Virus record (IMG/VR): IMGVR_UViG_3300017781_000155
Coordinates: 1-22,691 of that record
Reading direction: 5' to 3' (one strand)
From: a virus
Length of the DNA: 22,691 nucleotides
The notes beneath the pieces were generated by a model that was not told the DNA's origin, made no database searches, and was given only the letters and a program-made list of their open reading frames with translations. The position numbers were made by a program, and so were the translations under genes. Position 1 is the first letter of the stretch, and the number at the start of each line of letters is the position of its first letter. Below, in pieces: positions 7,396 through 15,049 of this stretch.

Positions 7396-8862
7396 ATGGC
7401 ACAACCCGCTCGCATCGCAAAAAAATCAGAATTCTTTAGAGCTTTTAGACAGGCTGATGTAACGAATAAAGACAATCAAGTTTACGTATCACCTCCCAAT
7501 CAGATTGTAGTTAAGACTGGATCTAAAGGTTCACAAACTACAGAGAGTGTGCAATATGTAACTGTACACGACCCTGGAACTAATGAAACTCTAATATACG
7601 AGCAAGACTATGTTCTCGGAGCACAACAAAAACTAGATCCTGACAAATTAATTGCAACAAGAAATGCGGATGGCAGCTATGAACCATCAACATATGCTTC
7701 TGGAAGTGATTTTAATTCAAGTGTTGCAGATGCTATTATAAACAATAAAGATACTCTCTCTGGTTTAGAGGCACAAAGAAGATATACTATTCAGAGTGCA
7801 TTGAAAACCAAAAACGGAAAAAATCCCACTGCTGCAGAACTTGCAACAGCACTAGGAACAAGTGTAGAGGAAGAAGCAGACGATCTCCCAGATCCACCAC
7901 CTGGAGAGAATGACAGAGACACTGGTGGGGACGATAGTAGTGATGAAAATGATGGTAGCACTGCTGCTACCACTGAGAGGAACGACCTATCTGGAACAAA
8001 TGGACAAATTGTTGGTCAAACATCTAGTCAAGCATCTTTAACATCAGATGTAGTCTATCCAACTGCGAGAGCAGAATCGATGGCCAGTGATTACATAAGA
8101 TTTTCTTCTTTAGAATATAAACCAGCGACTTACAGCAAAGGCACTTTTAGTTTTGGAAAACAAAAAAATCAAAAAATAGGGAAGTCTGTATATCTACCCA
8201 TTCAAGGTAGTATAACAGATTCAAATGGTGTTGGATGGAATGAAGATACAATAACTCCTCTTCAAATTGCTGGTGCTGAAATTGCAGGTACAGCAATACA
8301 AGATGGACCTGCGGCAGCAATTAACGCACTTCAGGGGCAGCTTGGAAAAGTAAGTGGTTTTAGTGGAGATGCTCAAAAGTATGTTGTTAAGGCAGCAACA
8401 GAAGCTGCAATTGGTGCAAATATCTTTCCAAGAACAGAACGTGCTATTTTTAACCCTAACGTAGAGTTATTGTTCAATGGTCCTCAACTTAGAGCGTTTA
8501 CATTCCAATTTAAGTTAACTCCAAGAAGTGCAGATGAAGATAGAAATGTAAAGCAAATTATTAAATTCTTTAAAATAAATATGTCAGCGAAGACAACTCA
8601 ATCTGAGTTGTTTTTAAAAGCACCCAACGTATTCCGAATAGAATACTTATACAGAGACGGAGCTCACCCTGGTATAAATCTTATTAAAGACTGTGCTCTA
8701 CAAAATTTCTCAGTAGATTATACTCCAGATGGCACTTACATGACATTACCTAATGGTGGTATGTTCTCATACGCCCTTACAATGTCATTCATGGAACTTC
8801 TGCCAATTTACTCCACAGATTATGATGAAGGCGAAGCCGCAAATCACCCAATCGGATATTAA
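7396..8862 (+). CDS. 48: gp48 baseplate tail-tube cap
   Basis: A 488-residue homologue of T4 gp48, the tube-like ring that caps the baseplate hub and nucleates the tail tube together with gp54. The conserved part is C-terminal: FNPNVELLFNGPQLRAFTFQF, LTPRSADEDRNVKQIIKFFK, then FLKAPNVFRIEYLYRDG and YMTLPNGGMFSYALTMSFMEL, the strands and helix of the tail-tube fold. A preceding Ala/Gly-rich helical stretch (residues about 295-340) resembles the insertion seen in T4 gp48. Residues about 155-200 form a highly acidic, Pro/Ser/Thr-rich linker. At 488 residues it is longer than T4 gp48 (364), mostly from the N-terminal region and linker. A short AAGGT before ATG 7396 can serve as ribosome-binding site. 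gp53 follows after three bases. Confidence 0.88.
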   Translation: MAQPARIAKKSEFFRAFRQADVTNKDNQVYVSPPNQIVVKTGSKGSQTTESVQYVTVHDPGTNETLIYEQDYVLGAQQKLDPDKLIATRNADGSYEPSTYASGSDFNSSVADAIINNKDTLSGLEAQRRYTIQSALKTKNGKNPTAAELATALGTSVEEEADDLPDPPPGENDRDTGGDDSSDENDGSTAATTERNDLSGTNGQIVGQTSSQASLTSDVVYPTARAESMASDYIRFSSLEYKPATYSKGTFSFGKQKNQKIGKSVYLPIQGSITDSNGVGWNEDTITPLQIAGAEIAGTAIQDGPAAAINALQGQLGKVSGFSGDAQKYVVKAATEAAIGANIFPRTERAIFNPNVELLFNGPQLRAFTFQFKLTPRSADEDRNVKQIIKFFKINMSAKTTQSELFLKAPNVFRIEYLYRDGAHPGINLIKDCALQNFSVDYTPDGTYMTLPNGGMFSYALTMSFMELLPIYSTDYDEGEAANHPIGY

Positions 8863-8865
8863 ACA

Positions 8866-11244
8866 ATGGCAAATTATTTCAGTCATATACCATTTTTAGC
8901 ATACGTCTCTAGAGATCAAGAGAGAAACTCTCTTAATGACTATACTGTCGTTAAAAATCTTTTTAAGCGTGGCAAGATCCGTTCGGACATTTTTCAAAAT
9001 GTAAGTTACTTTAATAAGTATCAGATTATAGGTGATGAAAGACCTGATCAAATTGCTAATAAAATTTATGGTGACTCAACATTAGATTGGGTAGTTTTAC
9101 TGGCAAATAATATTCAAAACCTTTATGATGAATGGCCAAAGACTCAAGTTGCCTTTGATAAGCACATGCTTCAAAAATATGGATCATATGAAAAATTATA
9201 TTCAACTCATCACTACGAGACTATAAAGAAAACAACAGAAGATGGTCATATTATTGTAGAAACTGGTATTGAAGTCAATGAAGGATTCTTCAAAGCTCCA
9301 GAGTATGATATAGAGAGAGATCAAAGTATTATTCTTCCTTCCGAAGTAGAAGGTATATTTGCAACGGCAACAGCAACAGTAAATCAACAGTCAGGACAAC
9401 TTACGTCACTCTTATTAGCAAACGCTGGAGCTGGATACACCGAAACTGCAGCAGTTGATATTGATCCTCCACCAACTCCAAGAGTTGGCATAATTACGGT
9501 ATCTTTAAATCCACCCCCAGATGATAGAGAAGTTGGTCCATTCACACTCCTTGATGCTGGTGGAGGTTATACATATCAACCTATAGTAACGTTTAGTGAC
9601 CCACCACCAACAATTCCACCACAATTAGAAGCAGTCATTGGTACTGGAGGAACTATTGCAAGTGTAGGAATTACATCTGCTGGTGAGGGTTATACGTTTA
9701 CACCCATAATTACATTCCCACCACCACCAAATATTATTGAAAGTGCAATATTTGAATCTGCTTCACCCTTCACGATGGAGAGTGGATTTGAAGGTATGTT
9801 TTTGGATGCTCTTGGCAAACAATTATTTACTGCTCATGGAGCAAACTCATATACTGTAGGTAAGATTCAAAAGTATGACATGACCACATCTCATGATATG
9901 TCAACGGGTAGTTTTACACAAGAGTTAATATTAAATATAAACGCATTAACGTTTGAATACGCTACCTGTGTCGAATTTAAACCTGATGGTTCAAGGATGT
10001 ATGTTAGTGGTTTAACAAACTCTGGTAACAAAGTAGCACAATATGATTTATCAACTCCATGGGATCTTAGTACAGCAGTTTTAGATGTCTCTATAAGTAT
10101 GCCAGCAGTATCTTCTGTAAGAATGCAGGATACTGGTGAGCACATGTTTATATTAGATGTTCAAGATCCCGATACTCTTAAAAAGTATGAGATGGTTACT
10201 CCATGGGATATTGGATCAATGTTCCCATTACCAGTACAAACTCAAAACATAGCAATAATAACTCAACCAGCAGAGTCATCAATTCGTGGATTATCATTCA
10301 AGGATGATGGATCTAAAATGTATGTCTCTGGAACAGACAATAACTCTTTGTCTGTAATTACTTTAGGAACTAACTGGGATCTAAACAGTCTAACACTTTT
10401 GGGAGTGTTGAACGTACAATCTGCTAGTGGTGACTCAACACCATTAGATACATACACCAATTTTACAGAAACCTTATTTTTTGTTGGTGGTGGTATTAAT
10501 AGAAAAGTATATACCTATAATACTGATGTTACTGCCGCTGCAACAGCGACTGTTGGTATTGGTACTAGAGCAGAGACTATTGTTAACGTAACCGTCACAA
10601 AACCAGGTTCTGGTTATACAACTGCTCCATTACCAACGATTCAAATACAACCACCCATCCCACACAGAACAGCAACGGGATACGTAACTATTGATAAAGG
10701 TGTTGTTGCAAATCTTGTAATGCAAGATCGTGGGTATAACTATAGAACACCACCAACAGTAACAATAGAAGAACCTCTCTTCCCAATTACGGCAGAAGGA
10801 TTTGCAAAAGTAGAGAATGGAGAAATTAAAGAACTCAGTCTCATAAATCCTGGAAGAGGATACTCAGCAATTCCAAATATAACATTTAGCAAACCAGGTC
10901 CTTTATACACTCCAGCAGCTAATGAAGTGTATGAGAAAGGAGGACAAGAATGGAAGTTTGATGGATATAACTGGAGAAGAAGACTTAGTTATGGAACTGT
11001 TTTCTATGATAACACAACCAACGAATTGGTGGAAATTCCAGGAAAACTTGCATCTCAATCAGTATCAAACTACACATATGAAGAACGTTTAGAGAACAAT
11101 AAGAGAAATATTTTTATACTCAAACCAGATCTACTATCATTAGTATTTAATGATATGGATAATATTATGCCATACAAAAAAGGTTCTGGACAATATGTGT
11201 CCGAGAACCTTAAGAGAGGGGATAACCCCAGATTGTATGACTAA
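8866..11244 (+). CDS. 53: gp53 baseplate wedge protein with large beta-propeller-like insert
   Basis: The ends are T4 gp53: residues 1-130 carry the LysM-like wedge domain (NDYTVVKNLFKRGKI, then DERPDQIANKIYGDSTLDWVV, LLANNIQNLYDEWP). Residues about 690-792 give the gp53 C-terminus (EWKFDGYNWRRRLSYGTVFY ... NIFILKPDLLSLVFNDMDNI). T4 gp53 is only 196 residues; here some 550 residues are inserted. The insert starts with three G-x-G-Y-T/P-rich repeats (GAGYTETA near 186, GGGYTYQP near 231, GEGYTFTP near 273). Next comes a propeller-like region (about 300-555) with units such as EFKPDGSRMYVSG...YDLSTPWDLST, SFKDDGSKMYVSG...NWDLNS and MQDTGEHMFIL...TPWDIGS. Three more GYT repeats follow (GSGYTTAP near 581, DRGYNYRTP near 622, GRGYSAIP near 664). 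gp53 joins neighbouring wedges, so the insert probably decorates the baseplate rim. Confidence 0.9.
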   Translation: MANYFSHIPFLAYVSRDQERNSLNDYTVVKNLFKRGKIRSDIFQNVSYFNKYQIIGDERPDQIANKIYGDSTLDWVVLLANNIQNLYDEWPKTQVAFDKHMLQKYGSYEKLYSTHHYETIKKTTEDGHIIVETGIEVNEGFFKAPEYDIERDQSIILPSEVEGIFATATATVNQQSGQLTSLLLANAGAGYTETAAVDIDPPPTPRVGIITVSLNPPPDDREVGPFTLLDAGGGYTYQPIVTFSDPPPTIPPQLEAVIGTGGTIASVGITSAGEGYTFTPIITFPPPPNIIESAIFESASPFTMESGFEGMFLDALGKQLFTAHGANSYTVGKIQKYDMTTSHDMSTGSFTQELILNINALTFEYATCVEFKPDGSRMYVSGLTNSGNKVAQYDLSTPWDLSTAVLDVSISMPAVSSVRMQDTGEHMFILDVQDPDTLKKYEMVTPWDIGSMFPLPVQTQNIAIITQPAESSIRGLSFKDDGSKMYVSGTDNNSLSVITLGTNWDLNSLTLLGVLNVQSASGDSTPLDTYTNFTETLFFVGGGINRKVYTYNTDVTAAATATVGIGTRAETIVNVTVTKPGSGYTTAPLPTIQIQPPIPHRTATGYVTIDKGVVANLVMQDRGYNYRTPPTVTIEEPLFPITAEGFAKVENGEIKELSLINPGRGYSAIPNITFSKPGPLYTPAANEVYEKGGQEWKFDGYNWRRRLSYGTVFYDNTTNELVEIPGKLASQSVSNYTYEERLENNKRNIFILKPDLLSLVFNDMDNIMPYKKGSGQYVSENLKRGDNPRLYD

Positions 11245-11250
11245 TTCACA

Positions 11251-12222
11251 TCAACTTTCAGCAAGTTTCTGAAAGTAACTCATAGGATCTTCATCATCAC
11301 TAGATGAAGATTTCGCCATAATATCAGGATCATTAAATCCACCAGATGGGGGAAGATCACTGAGTTGCTGCTTCATTTCAGAAGGCAGTTCAGACTCCTG
11401 TTGGCGATTGCCAAAACTAGGAGTAAAATTACCACGCATATTATCCTCGTTCTCAACCTCTTCATCCTGAGGACGAGCCTTGCCCTTACGACCAAGAACA
11501 TAATCCAGACGAGTCTGAAGTTGTTCGTATGTCTTAAACTGATCTTCAGCAGTCATTGCCGAAAGAGAATACTCCTTCTTCCAAAGTGCTTCAAGAGCAT
11601 CATCATCGTCTAGCAGGGTAGCAAGACTATCAAATTCAGACTTATCATAATTCCAATACCCATCAACTTTACGAATCTTCAGTTTGAAGTTCGCACCTTG
11701 CCAAAAATCAAAGGGATTGATAGGACTCTCATCCTCAAACTCAGGTTGCATGGCTGCCATGATCTTATCAAAGATCTTCTTACCAAACTTAAACAGGAAG
11801 ACCTGCCCTTCGTTATGGGGATTAGTGGGATCCTTTACAACATAGATATTGCTGTAATAGGACAGTTTGCGTTTTTGTTTGCGTACAATCTCTTTATCTC
11901 CATCGTTGCCACTGTTCCAAAGAGTACGATTATGCTCAGACACAGGGTCCTTTTGACCAAGAGTAGTCAAAGAGTTTTCAATGTACCAACCACCAGGTCC
12001 TTGGAATCCATGGGAGTACATCTTTACCCAAGGAAGATCTTCACCGTCAGGGGCAGGAAGGAATCGAATAACGGCATAACCATTACCCGTTTTGTCCATT
12101 TCTGGTTTCCAGAGACGATCATCACCGCCACTAGAATTACTGTTCATCTTCTCAACTTCTTTGACCAGTTTAGATGTCAAAGATCCAAGAGAGGATTGTT
12201 TTTTGAGATTTGCAAAAGACAT
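11251..12222 (-). CDS. 32: gp32 single-stranded DNA-binding protein
   Basis: A 323-residue homologue of T4 gp32, which coats single-stranded DNA at the fork and organises replication, recombination and repair. Landmarks in order: a basic N-terminus for cooperative self-contact (FANLKKQSSLGSLTSKL); the core with GNGYAVIRFLPAPDGEDLPW, MYSHGFQGPGGWYIENSL, KRKLSYYSNIYVVKDPTNPH and EGQVFLFKFGKKIFDKI; then the acidic C-terminal tail (SSSSDDEDPMSYFQKLAES) that recruits partners. The region equal to the T4 zinc site reads GQKDPVSEHNR where T4 has CPVC, and the whole protein has no cysteine. It is preceded by its own promoter, a 10-bp inverted repeat and a GAGGT ribosome-binding site seven bases before ATG 12222. 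gp59 and gp33 lie just upstream, as in T4. Confidence 0.95.
   Translation of the reverse strand: MSFANLKKQSSLGSLTSKLVKEVEKMNSNSSGGDDRLWKPEMDKTGNGYAVIRFLPAPDGEDLPWVKMYSHGFQGPGGWYIENSLTTLGQKDPVSEHNRTLWNSGNDGDKEIVRKQKRKLSYYSNIYVVKDPTNPHNEGQVFLFKFGKKIFDKIMAAMQPEFEDESPINPFDFWQGANFKLKIRKVDGYWNYDKSEFDSLATLLDDDDALEALWKKEYSLSAMTAEDQFKTYEQLQTRLDYVLGRKGKARPQDEEVENEDNMRGNFTPSFGNRQQESELPSEMKQQLSDLPPSGGFNDPDIMAKSSSSDDEDPMSYFQKLAES
11254..11276. terminator. Hairpin between convergent gp53 and gp32
   Basis: The perfect 8-bp inverted repeat ACTTTCAG / CTGAAAGT with a seven-base loop sits over the last codons of gp32, only ten bases after the gp53 stop. It reads as a hairpin on both strands. Neither side has a T-run, so it is not a textbook intrinsic terminator. 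It may stop or pause convergent transcription, or protect 3' ends. Confidence 0.4.
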
Positions 12223-12267
12223 TCGGATTACCTCGTATTTGTTGTATTCGGCTTGTGTGTACCCTCA

Positions 12268-12310
12268 GGGCACTTGCGGCGAGTACGGACCTATATTAGT
12301 GCAAGTGCCC
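12268..12310. repeat. 10-bp inverted repeat spanning the gp32 promoter
   Basis: GGGCACTTGC (12268-12277) and GCAAGTGCCC (12301-12310) are perfect inverted copies 23 bases apart. One arm lies in the spacer between -35 and -10, the other in the 5' leader. Transcripts from this promoter would contain only one arm, so a full RNA hairpin forms only on readthrough from gp59; as DNA it could be an operator. The leader also holds a short hairpin, GTGCCC-TGA-GGGTAC, at 12260-12274. Confidence 0.7.
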
Positions 12311-12321
12311 ATGGTTGTCAA
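12293..12321 (-). promoter_or_regulatory. Sigma70-like promoter for gp32
   Basis: The minus strand reads TTGACA (12321-12316), a 17-base spacer, then TAATAT (12298-12293). The -35 is perfect, and the -10 has four of six matches. It sits in the 107-base gap between the DUF1825-like gene and gp32, leaving a leader of about 64 bases. The spacer contains one arm of the inverted repeat, so a bound repressor or a cruciform there would affect initiation. Confidence 0.6.
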
Positions 12322-12329
12322 TCAAGATT

Positions 12330-12662
12330 TCAAGTCTTCTCAACCTGATCTTTCATATGTTCAACTAACTTCTCCATATTACTAAAAATAAGGTTCATGT
12401 CCATATCAGATGGCATACCAAGCATGACAGCAGACTTAGCGATATGTTCCTTCATCTTTTTTGCCTCAGGATCATCTGATAGAGATAATCTAGCATAAAG
12501 AACTTTTTGCTTGTCAATAAGGGTCTTCAGTAATTCTACATGATCAAGCTTATCCTGCCTGTTCATCGTGTAAAAACTAAACATCTTATTATACAGTTTT
12601 TCTTGTAACTCATTGATGTGAACAATTTCTGCCCTTACAAGATCTGAATCAAAAAACGTCAT
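12330..12662 (-). CDS. DUF1825-like small helical protein between gp59 and gp32
   Basis: A 110-residue, all-helical protein. It begins FFDSDLVRAEIVHINELQEKL and continues with DHVELLKTLIDKQKVLYARL, SLSDDPEAKKMKEHI and a Met-rich end (MPSDMDMNLIFSNMEKL). The FFDS...E...LQ opening, the KQK...Y.RL.LSDD core and the Gly-Met-Pro...Met tail match my recollection of DUF1825, a family of cyanobacterial and cyanophage proteins of unknown function. The start ATG overlaps the gp59 stop (ATGA), so it is translationally coupled to the helicase loader. T4 has no gene here. Co-expression with gp59 and gp32 hints at a role near the fork, or in steering host polymerase, but this is inference only. Confidence 0.82.
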   Translation of the reverse strand: MTFFDSDLVRAEIVHINELQEKLYNKMFSFYTMNRQDKLDHVELLKTLIDKQKVLYARLSLSDDPEAKKMKEHIAKSAVMLGMPSDMDMNLIFSNMEKLVEHMKDQVEKT

Positions 12663-13243
12663 AAAACGCAGTCCTTTAAAATCTTACGAAATCTGAATAT
12701 ATCGATATTTAGGAAAGAATCATACTTCTTCATTGTCTTGGAAACCGTCTCCCAGACGGGATCTTCCAATTTTTTATCAAAATCTTGCATAAACCCCAAA
12801 ATTCGGTTTAAAATAATCAACGTCTCTATTGATATGTGTCCCTGAAGGTGCAATTTAAGCACTTTTGGATGTTGACCATTTTTTACGGAAAATAGAGAAT
12901 CTAAATCGGTATTTACGATCATATTCTCAACCTCTTCTCTAAAAAGATAGCTGAGACTTTGAATTCTCTTCTGCCAACTAATGTATGCAGATTCACCCTC
13001 TCGGATCATTTCCCCAATCCAGGTGCTGTCACCAGACGCGACAAAATTTGATACAAAGAAGTCAACGACTTCTCGATCATTTTTTTGCCTACTCATCTTC
13101 TCAAACCAATACCTATCTTTTCGTTTATAGAAGGATTGTAGGGAAGCACGAGTTTTACCACAATATTTGTGGTAGTCGTATTTATCTTTTGTGAAGTGAT
13201 TCTTCAATCCCAGATAAGTTTTATATACGTCAAAGGGAGTCAT
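12659..13243 (-). CDS. 59: gp59 replicative helicase loader
   Basis: A 194-residue homologue of T4 gp59, which binds forks and gp32 and loads the gp41 helicase. It shares the T4 layout: an N-terminal DVYKTYLGLKNHFTKDKYDY helix pair, then FYKRKDRYWFEKMSRQ (T4: RRDKYFFQKLSE), then FFVSNFVASGDSTWIGEM (T4: FISNLVANQDAWIGDI), and a C-terminal helical domain with HISIETLIILNRILGFM. I chose ATG 13243 (MTPFDVYK); a GTG at 13264 would add seven residues that do not look conserved. The length is close to T4's 217. It ends in an ATGA overlap with the DUF1825-like gene. gp33 lies 60 bases upstream. Confidence 0.9.
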   Translation of the reverse strand: MTPFDVYKTYLGLKNHFTKDKYDYHKYCGKTRASLQSFYKRKDRYWFEKMSRQKNDREVVDFFVSNFVASGDSTWIGEMIREGESAYISWQKRIQSLSYLFREEVENMIVNTDLDSLFSVKNGQHPKVLKLHLQGHISIETLIILNRILGFMQDFDKKLEDPVWETVSKTMKKYDSFLNIDIFRFRKILKDCVL

Positions 13244-13303
13244 TTTAACAAAAAGGGTTTTCACGAAATTTTCCCAGAGATAAATTTTCCGACTTTTTCT
13301 GAA

Positions 13304-13573
13304 TTAAAAGATCAATTTTGCCCTGGAGGTTCTCTTAAGAAAGTTTAACTCCGTTGCATCACATTTAATTTTTTCTTTAAGTGGTTTAGAGATTAGTTTA
13401 GGAACTGACTCTAGATCAATACTATTACAATCACAAAAGTGAATGATAGCTTCAATATAGTTCATCTCCCTATTGTCTCGCACAAGTACTTCAATTTCTT
13501 GTGCAAATTTAGTAGGACAGAAGAACTTTTTTTCTAGTGCCTTTTCAAACTCATCTTCGATTTTACTGGGCAT
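13304..13573 (-). CDS. 33: gp33 late-transcription co-activator
   Basis: An 89-residue homologue of T4 gp33, the protein that bridges host RNA polymerase and the sliding clamp for late transcription with gp55. The key region FAQEIEVLVRDNREMNYIEAI followed by HFCDCNSIDLESVPKLISKPLKEKI and ATELNFL aligns by pattern with T4 IIEKMVEEFGMSYLEATTAF...SIPETQFAKFI...KIQSEAI. The frame stays open upstream to 13696, but those residues only shadow the nuclease gene, so I chose ATG 13573 (MPSKIEDEF), which overlaps the nuclease stop by 11 bases. The order 33-59-32 is as in T4. Its presence supports reading the TAAATA-core motifs in this window as late promoters. Confidence 0.8.
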   Translation of the reverse strand: MPSKIEDEFEKALEKKFFCPTKFAQEIEVLVRDNREMNYIEAIIHFCDCNSIDLESVPKLISKPLKEKIKCDATELNFLKRTSRAKLIF

Positions 13574-14240
13574 ATGTTTCCAGTTTGTAGTTAAGAAATT
13601 CTCTAATGTATTCCTGTAAAAGGTTAATGTATTTGGTTTTGTCATACTCTTCATAAACAACGCAGTCTCCATTTTCACATGCCATAATAATGACAAGTTT
13701 TTTTACACTGATACCAGTGAGTTCGTAAAGCATACACCCATAAGCCATGCACTGAACAAAGTAATGTTCAATCCACTCCACTGGTTTAGGTTTTTTTGAT
13801 GTCTTAAAATCAATGATTGCTAATTCACCATTGAATTCAGCAATACAATCAACCGTGCCCGCGATTCCTAGCACCTTACTATATAGAGAACTTTCTAGAG
13901 CATGTATATTAGTTATCTTATTAAGATCTGGTTTGGCGATCTTAAAAAGATAATCTGACAACGGTTGGACCTTTGGCAGATCTTCATTCTTTAAATAATG
14001 CTCAGTCAAAGTATGCATGTCAGTACCACGACTCGTGGACTGCTTGGTGATCTTATCCGCCTTTGCATTTCCAACTTTTTTTCTCCAGTTAATAAAAATC
14101 TCACGATTTTTATGACTAGTAACAGAAGTGATGGAGACCAACTTAATGAGATCTCCATCATCAGGAACAGAATAATATCGAACTCCATCAAGTGTCTCTC
14201 GTTGGAGAGATGGGAGGTTCAATTCAACATGATTAAACAT
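13563..14240 (-). CDS. PD-(D/E)XK exonuclease (RecB/Cas4-like)
   Basis: A 225-residue nuclease of the PD-(D/E)XK superfamily, a type common in cyanophages. Visible motifs are the first helix GTDMHTLTEHYL (residues about 74-85), motif I/II GIAGTVDCIAEFNGELAIID, the catalytic core IIDFKTSKKPK (Asp-Phe-Lys), and the downstream Gln/Tyr helix HYFVQCMAYGCMLYE. These correspond to the H...D...D-x-K...Q-x-x-x-Y pattern of RecB-family exonucleases, which need two metal ions and degrade DNA from ends. The likely role is recombination, repair or host-DNA breakdown for nucleotide recycling. ATG 14240 overlaps the phoH stop (TGATG). There is no Cys cluster, so no Cas4-type iron-sulphur site. Confidence 0.85.
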   Translation of the reverse strand: MFNHVELNLPSLQRETLDGVRYYSVPDDGDLIKLVSITSVTSHKNREIFINWRKKVGNAKADKITKQSTSRGTDMHTLTEHYLKNEDLPKVQPLSDYLFKIAKPDLNKITNIHALESSLYSKVLGIAGTVDCIAEFNGELAIIDFKTSKKPKPVEWIEHYFVQCMAYGCMLYELTGISVKKLVIIMACENGDCVVYEEYDKTKYINLLQEYIREFLNYKLETYAQ

Positions 14241-14995
14241 CAAAGACCTAATTCGTGTTTTGCAATGAGGTATTCTTTACAAAGACCAGAGCGAACAATA
14301 TCATCAAGACCAAACTCAATAATATCAAACGAAGGCATGACCCTAAGGATCTTCATAAAGTCTACAATTCCATTTCTTTCATTGGTCTTCTGCAAATCAG
14401 ATTGAGTTGCATCACCACAGAAACAAATTTTTGTGTGCTCACCTGCCCTTGTAATTATACTATCAAGTTCATGAAAATTCAAGTTTTGAAATTCATCAAC
14501 AATAATAATAGCTTTATCAAGGGTTGTTCCCCTAAGAAAAGAAGTAGACCAAAAACTTACGCTGCCCTGAGTTTTTAAGTTACCATACAGCATCTCAAAT
14601 TCAGCATCAGATGCCATCTGGAACATGTATTTGACCATGTTCTTGTATGGAATTTGATAGATGTCTGCCTTATCTTCATGAGTTCCAGGAAGGAATCCAA
14701 TTTCTCTAGTAGCAACTAAAGAACGAACGATATAAATCTTCTCGTAAGGTGTATTCTCATCAAGAACATCTCGCAAGGCGTTGTAAAAAGTAATAAACGT
14801 CTTACCAGTTCCAGCACAACCGTATGCTACAAGATTTTTATCATTACTATATGATTCATACAGTATTGCTTGATTATCTGTAAGTGGTTCGATGTCAAGT
14901 AAAAAGTCCGTGTTAATTGGTTTCTTCCTTTTCATCTGCTTAGCAGTCATGCCAACACCAATTTGTTGCAGTTCAGTCTTTCTCTTTCTTGCCAT
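14240..14995 (-). CDS. phoH: PhoH-like P-loop ATPase
   Basis: A 251-residue PhoH-family protein, one of the most frequent auxiliary genes of marine phages. The nucleotide-binding loop GCAGTGKT is at residues 59-66 and the Walker B segment AIIIVDEFQN near 165-174. EPLTDNQAILYESY before the P-loop, IVRSLVATREIGFLPGTHEDK, and the FCGDATQSDL motif with its Asp (sensor region) are all family hallmarks. PhoH proteins resemble the ATPase half of superfamily 1 helicases. In hosts some are phosphate-regulated, but no pho box is obvious here and the phage function is unsettled. A late-type CATAAATA octamer lies about 40 bases upstream. The basic N-terminus (MARKRKTE...KQMKRKKP) suggests nucleic-acid binding. 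Confidence 0.93.
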   Translation of the reverse strand: MARKRKTELQQIGVGMTAKQMKRKKPINTDFLLDIEPLTDNQAILYESYSNDKNLVAYGCAGTGKTFITFYNALRDVLDENTPYEKIYIVRSLVATREIGFLPGTHEDKADIYQIPYKNMVKYMFQMASDAEFEMLYGNLKTQGSVSFWSTSFLRGTTLDKAIIIVDEFQNLNFHELDSIITRAGEHTKICFCGDATQSDLQKTNERNGIVDFMKILRVMPSFDIIEFGLDDIVRSGLCKEYLIAKHELGL

Positions 14996-15034
14996 AAAAT
15001 TTAACTTTAAGATGAGTGAGAGTGGTGGGGATAA

Positions 15035-15042
15035 TATTTATG
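15035..15042 (-). promoter_or_regulatory. T4-type late promoter (CATAAATA) for phoH
   Basis: The minus strand reads CATAAATA, one base from the T4 late octamer, in the 54-base gap between the 82-residue gene and phoH. Predicted initiation near 15025 leaves a leader of about 30 bases. A TTGACA lies just upstream (15053-15048), but no -10 falls at the right spacing, so the late-type reading is preferred. Confidence 0.5.
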
Positions 15043-15049
15043 ATCGATG

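Noticed and set aside
9421-10900. GYT/propeller repeats as a DNA repeat array or CRISPR
   Set aside because: The repetition is at protein level with divergent DNA, inside one continuous reading frame.
11698-12348. 216-residue plus-strand ORF opposite gp32
   Set aside because: It overlaps a certain gp32 gene and its promoter and has no family resemblance.
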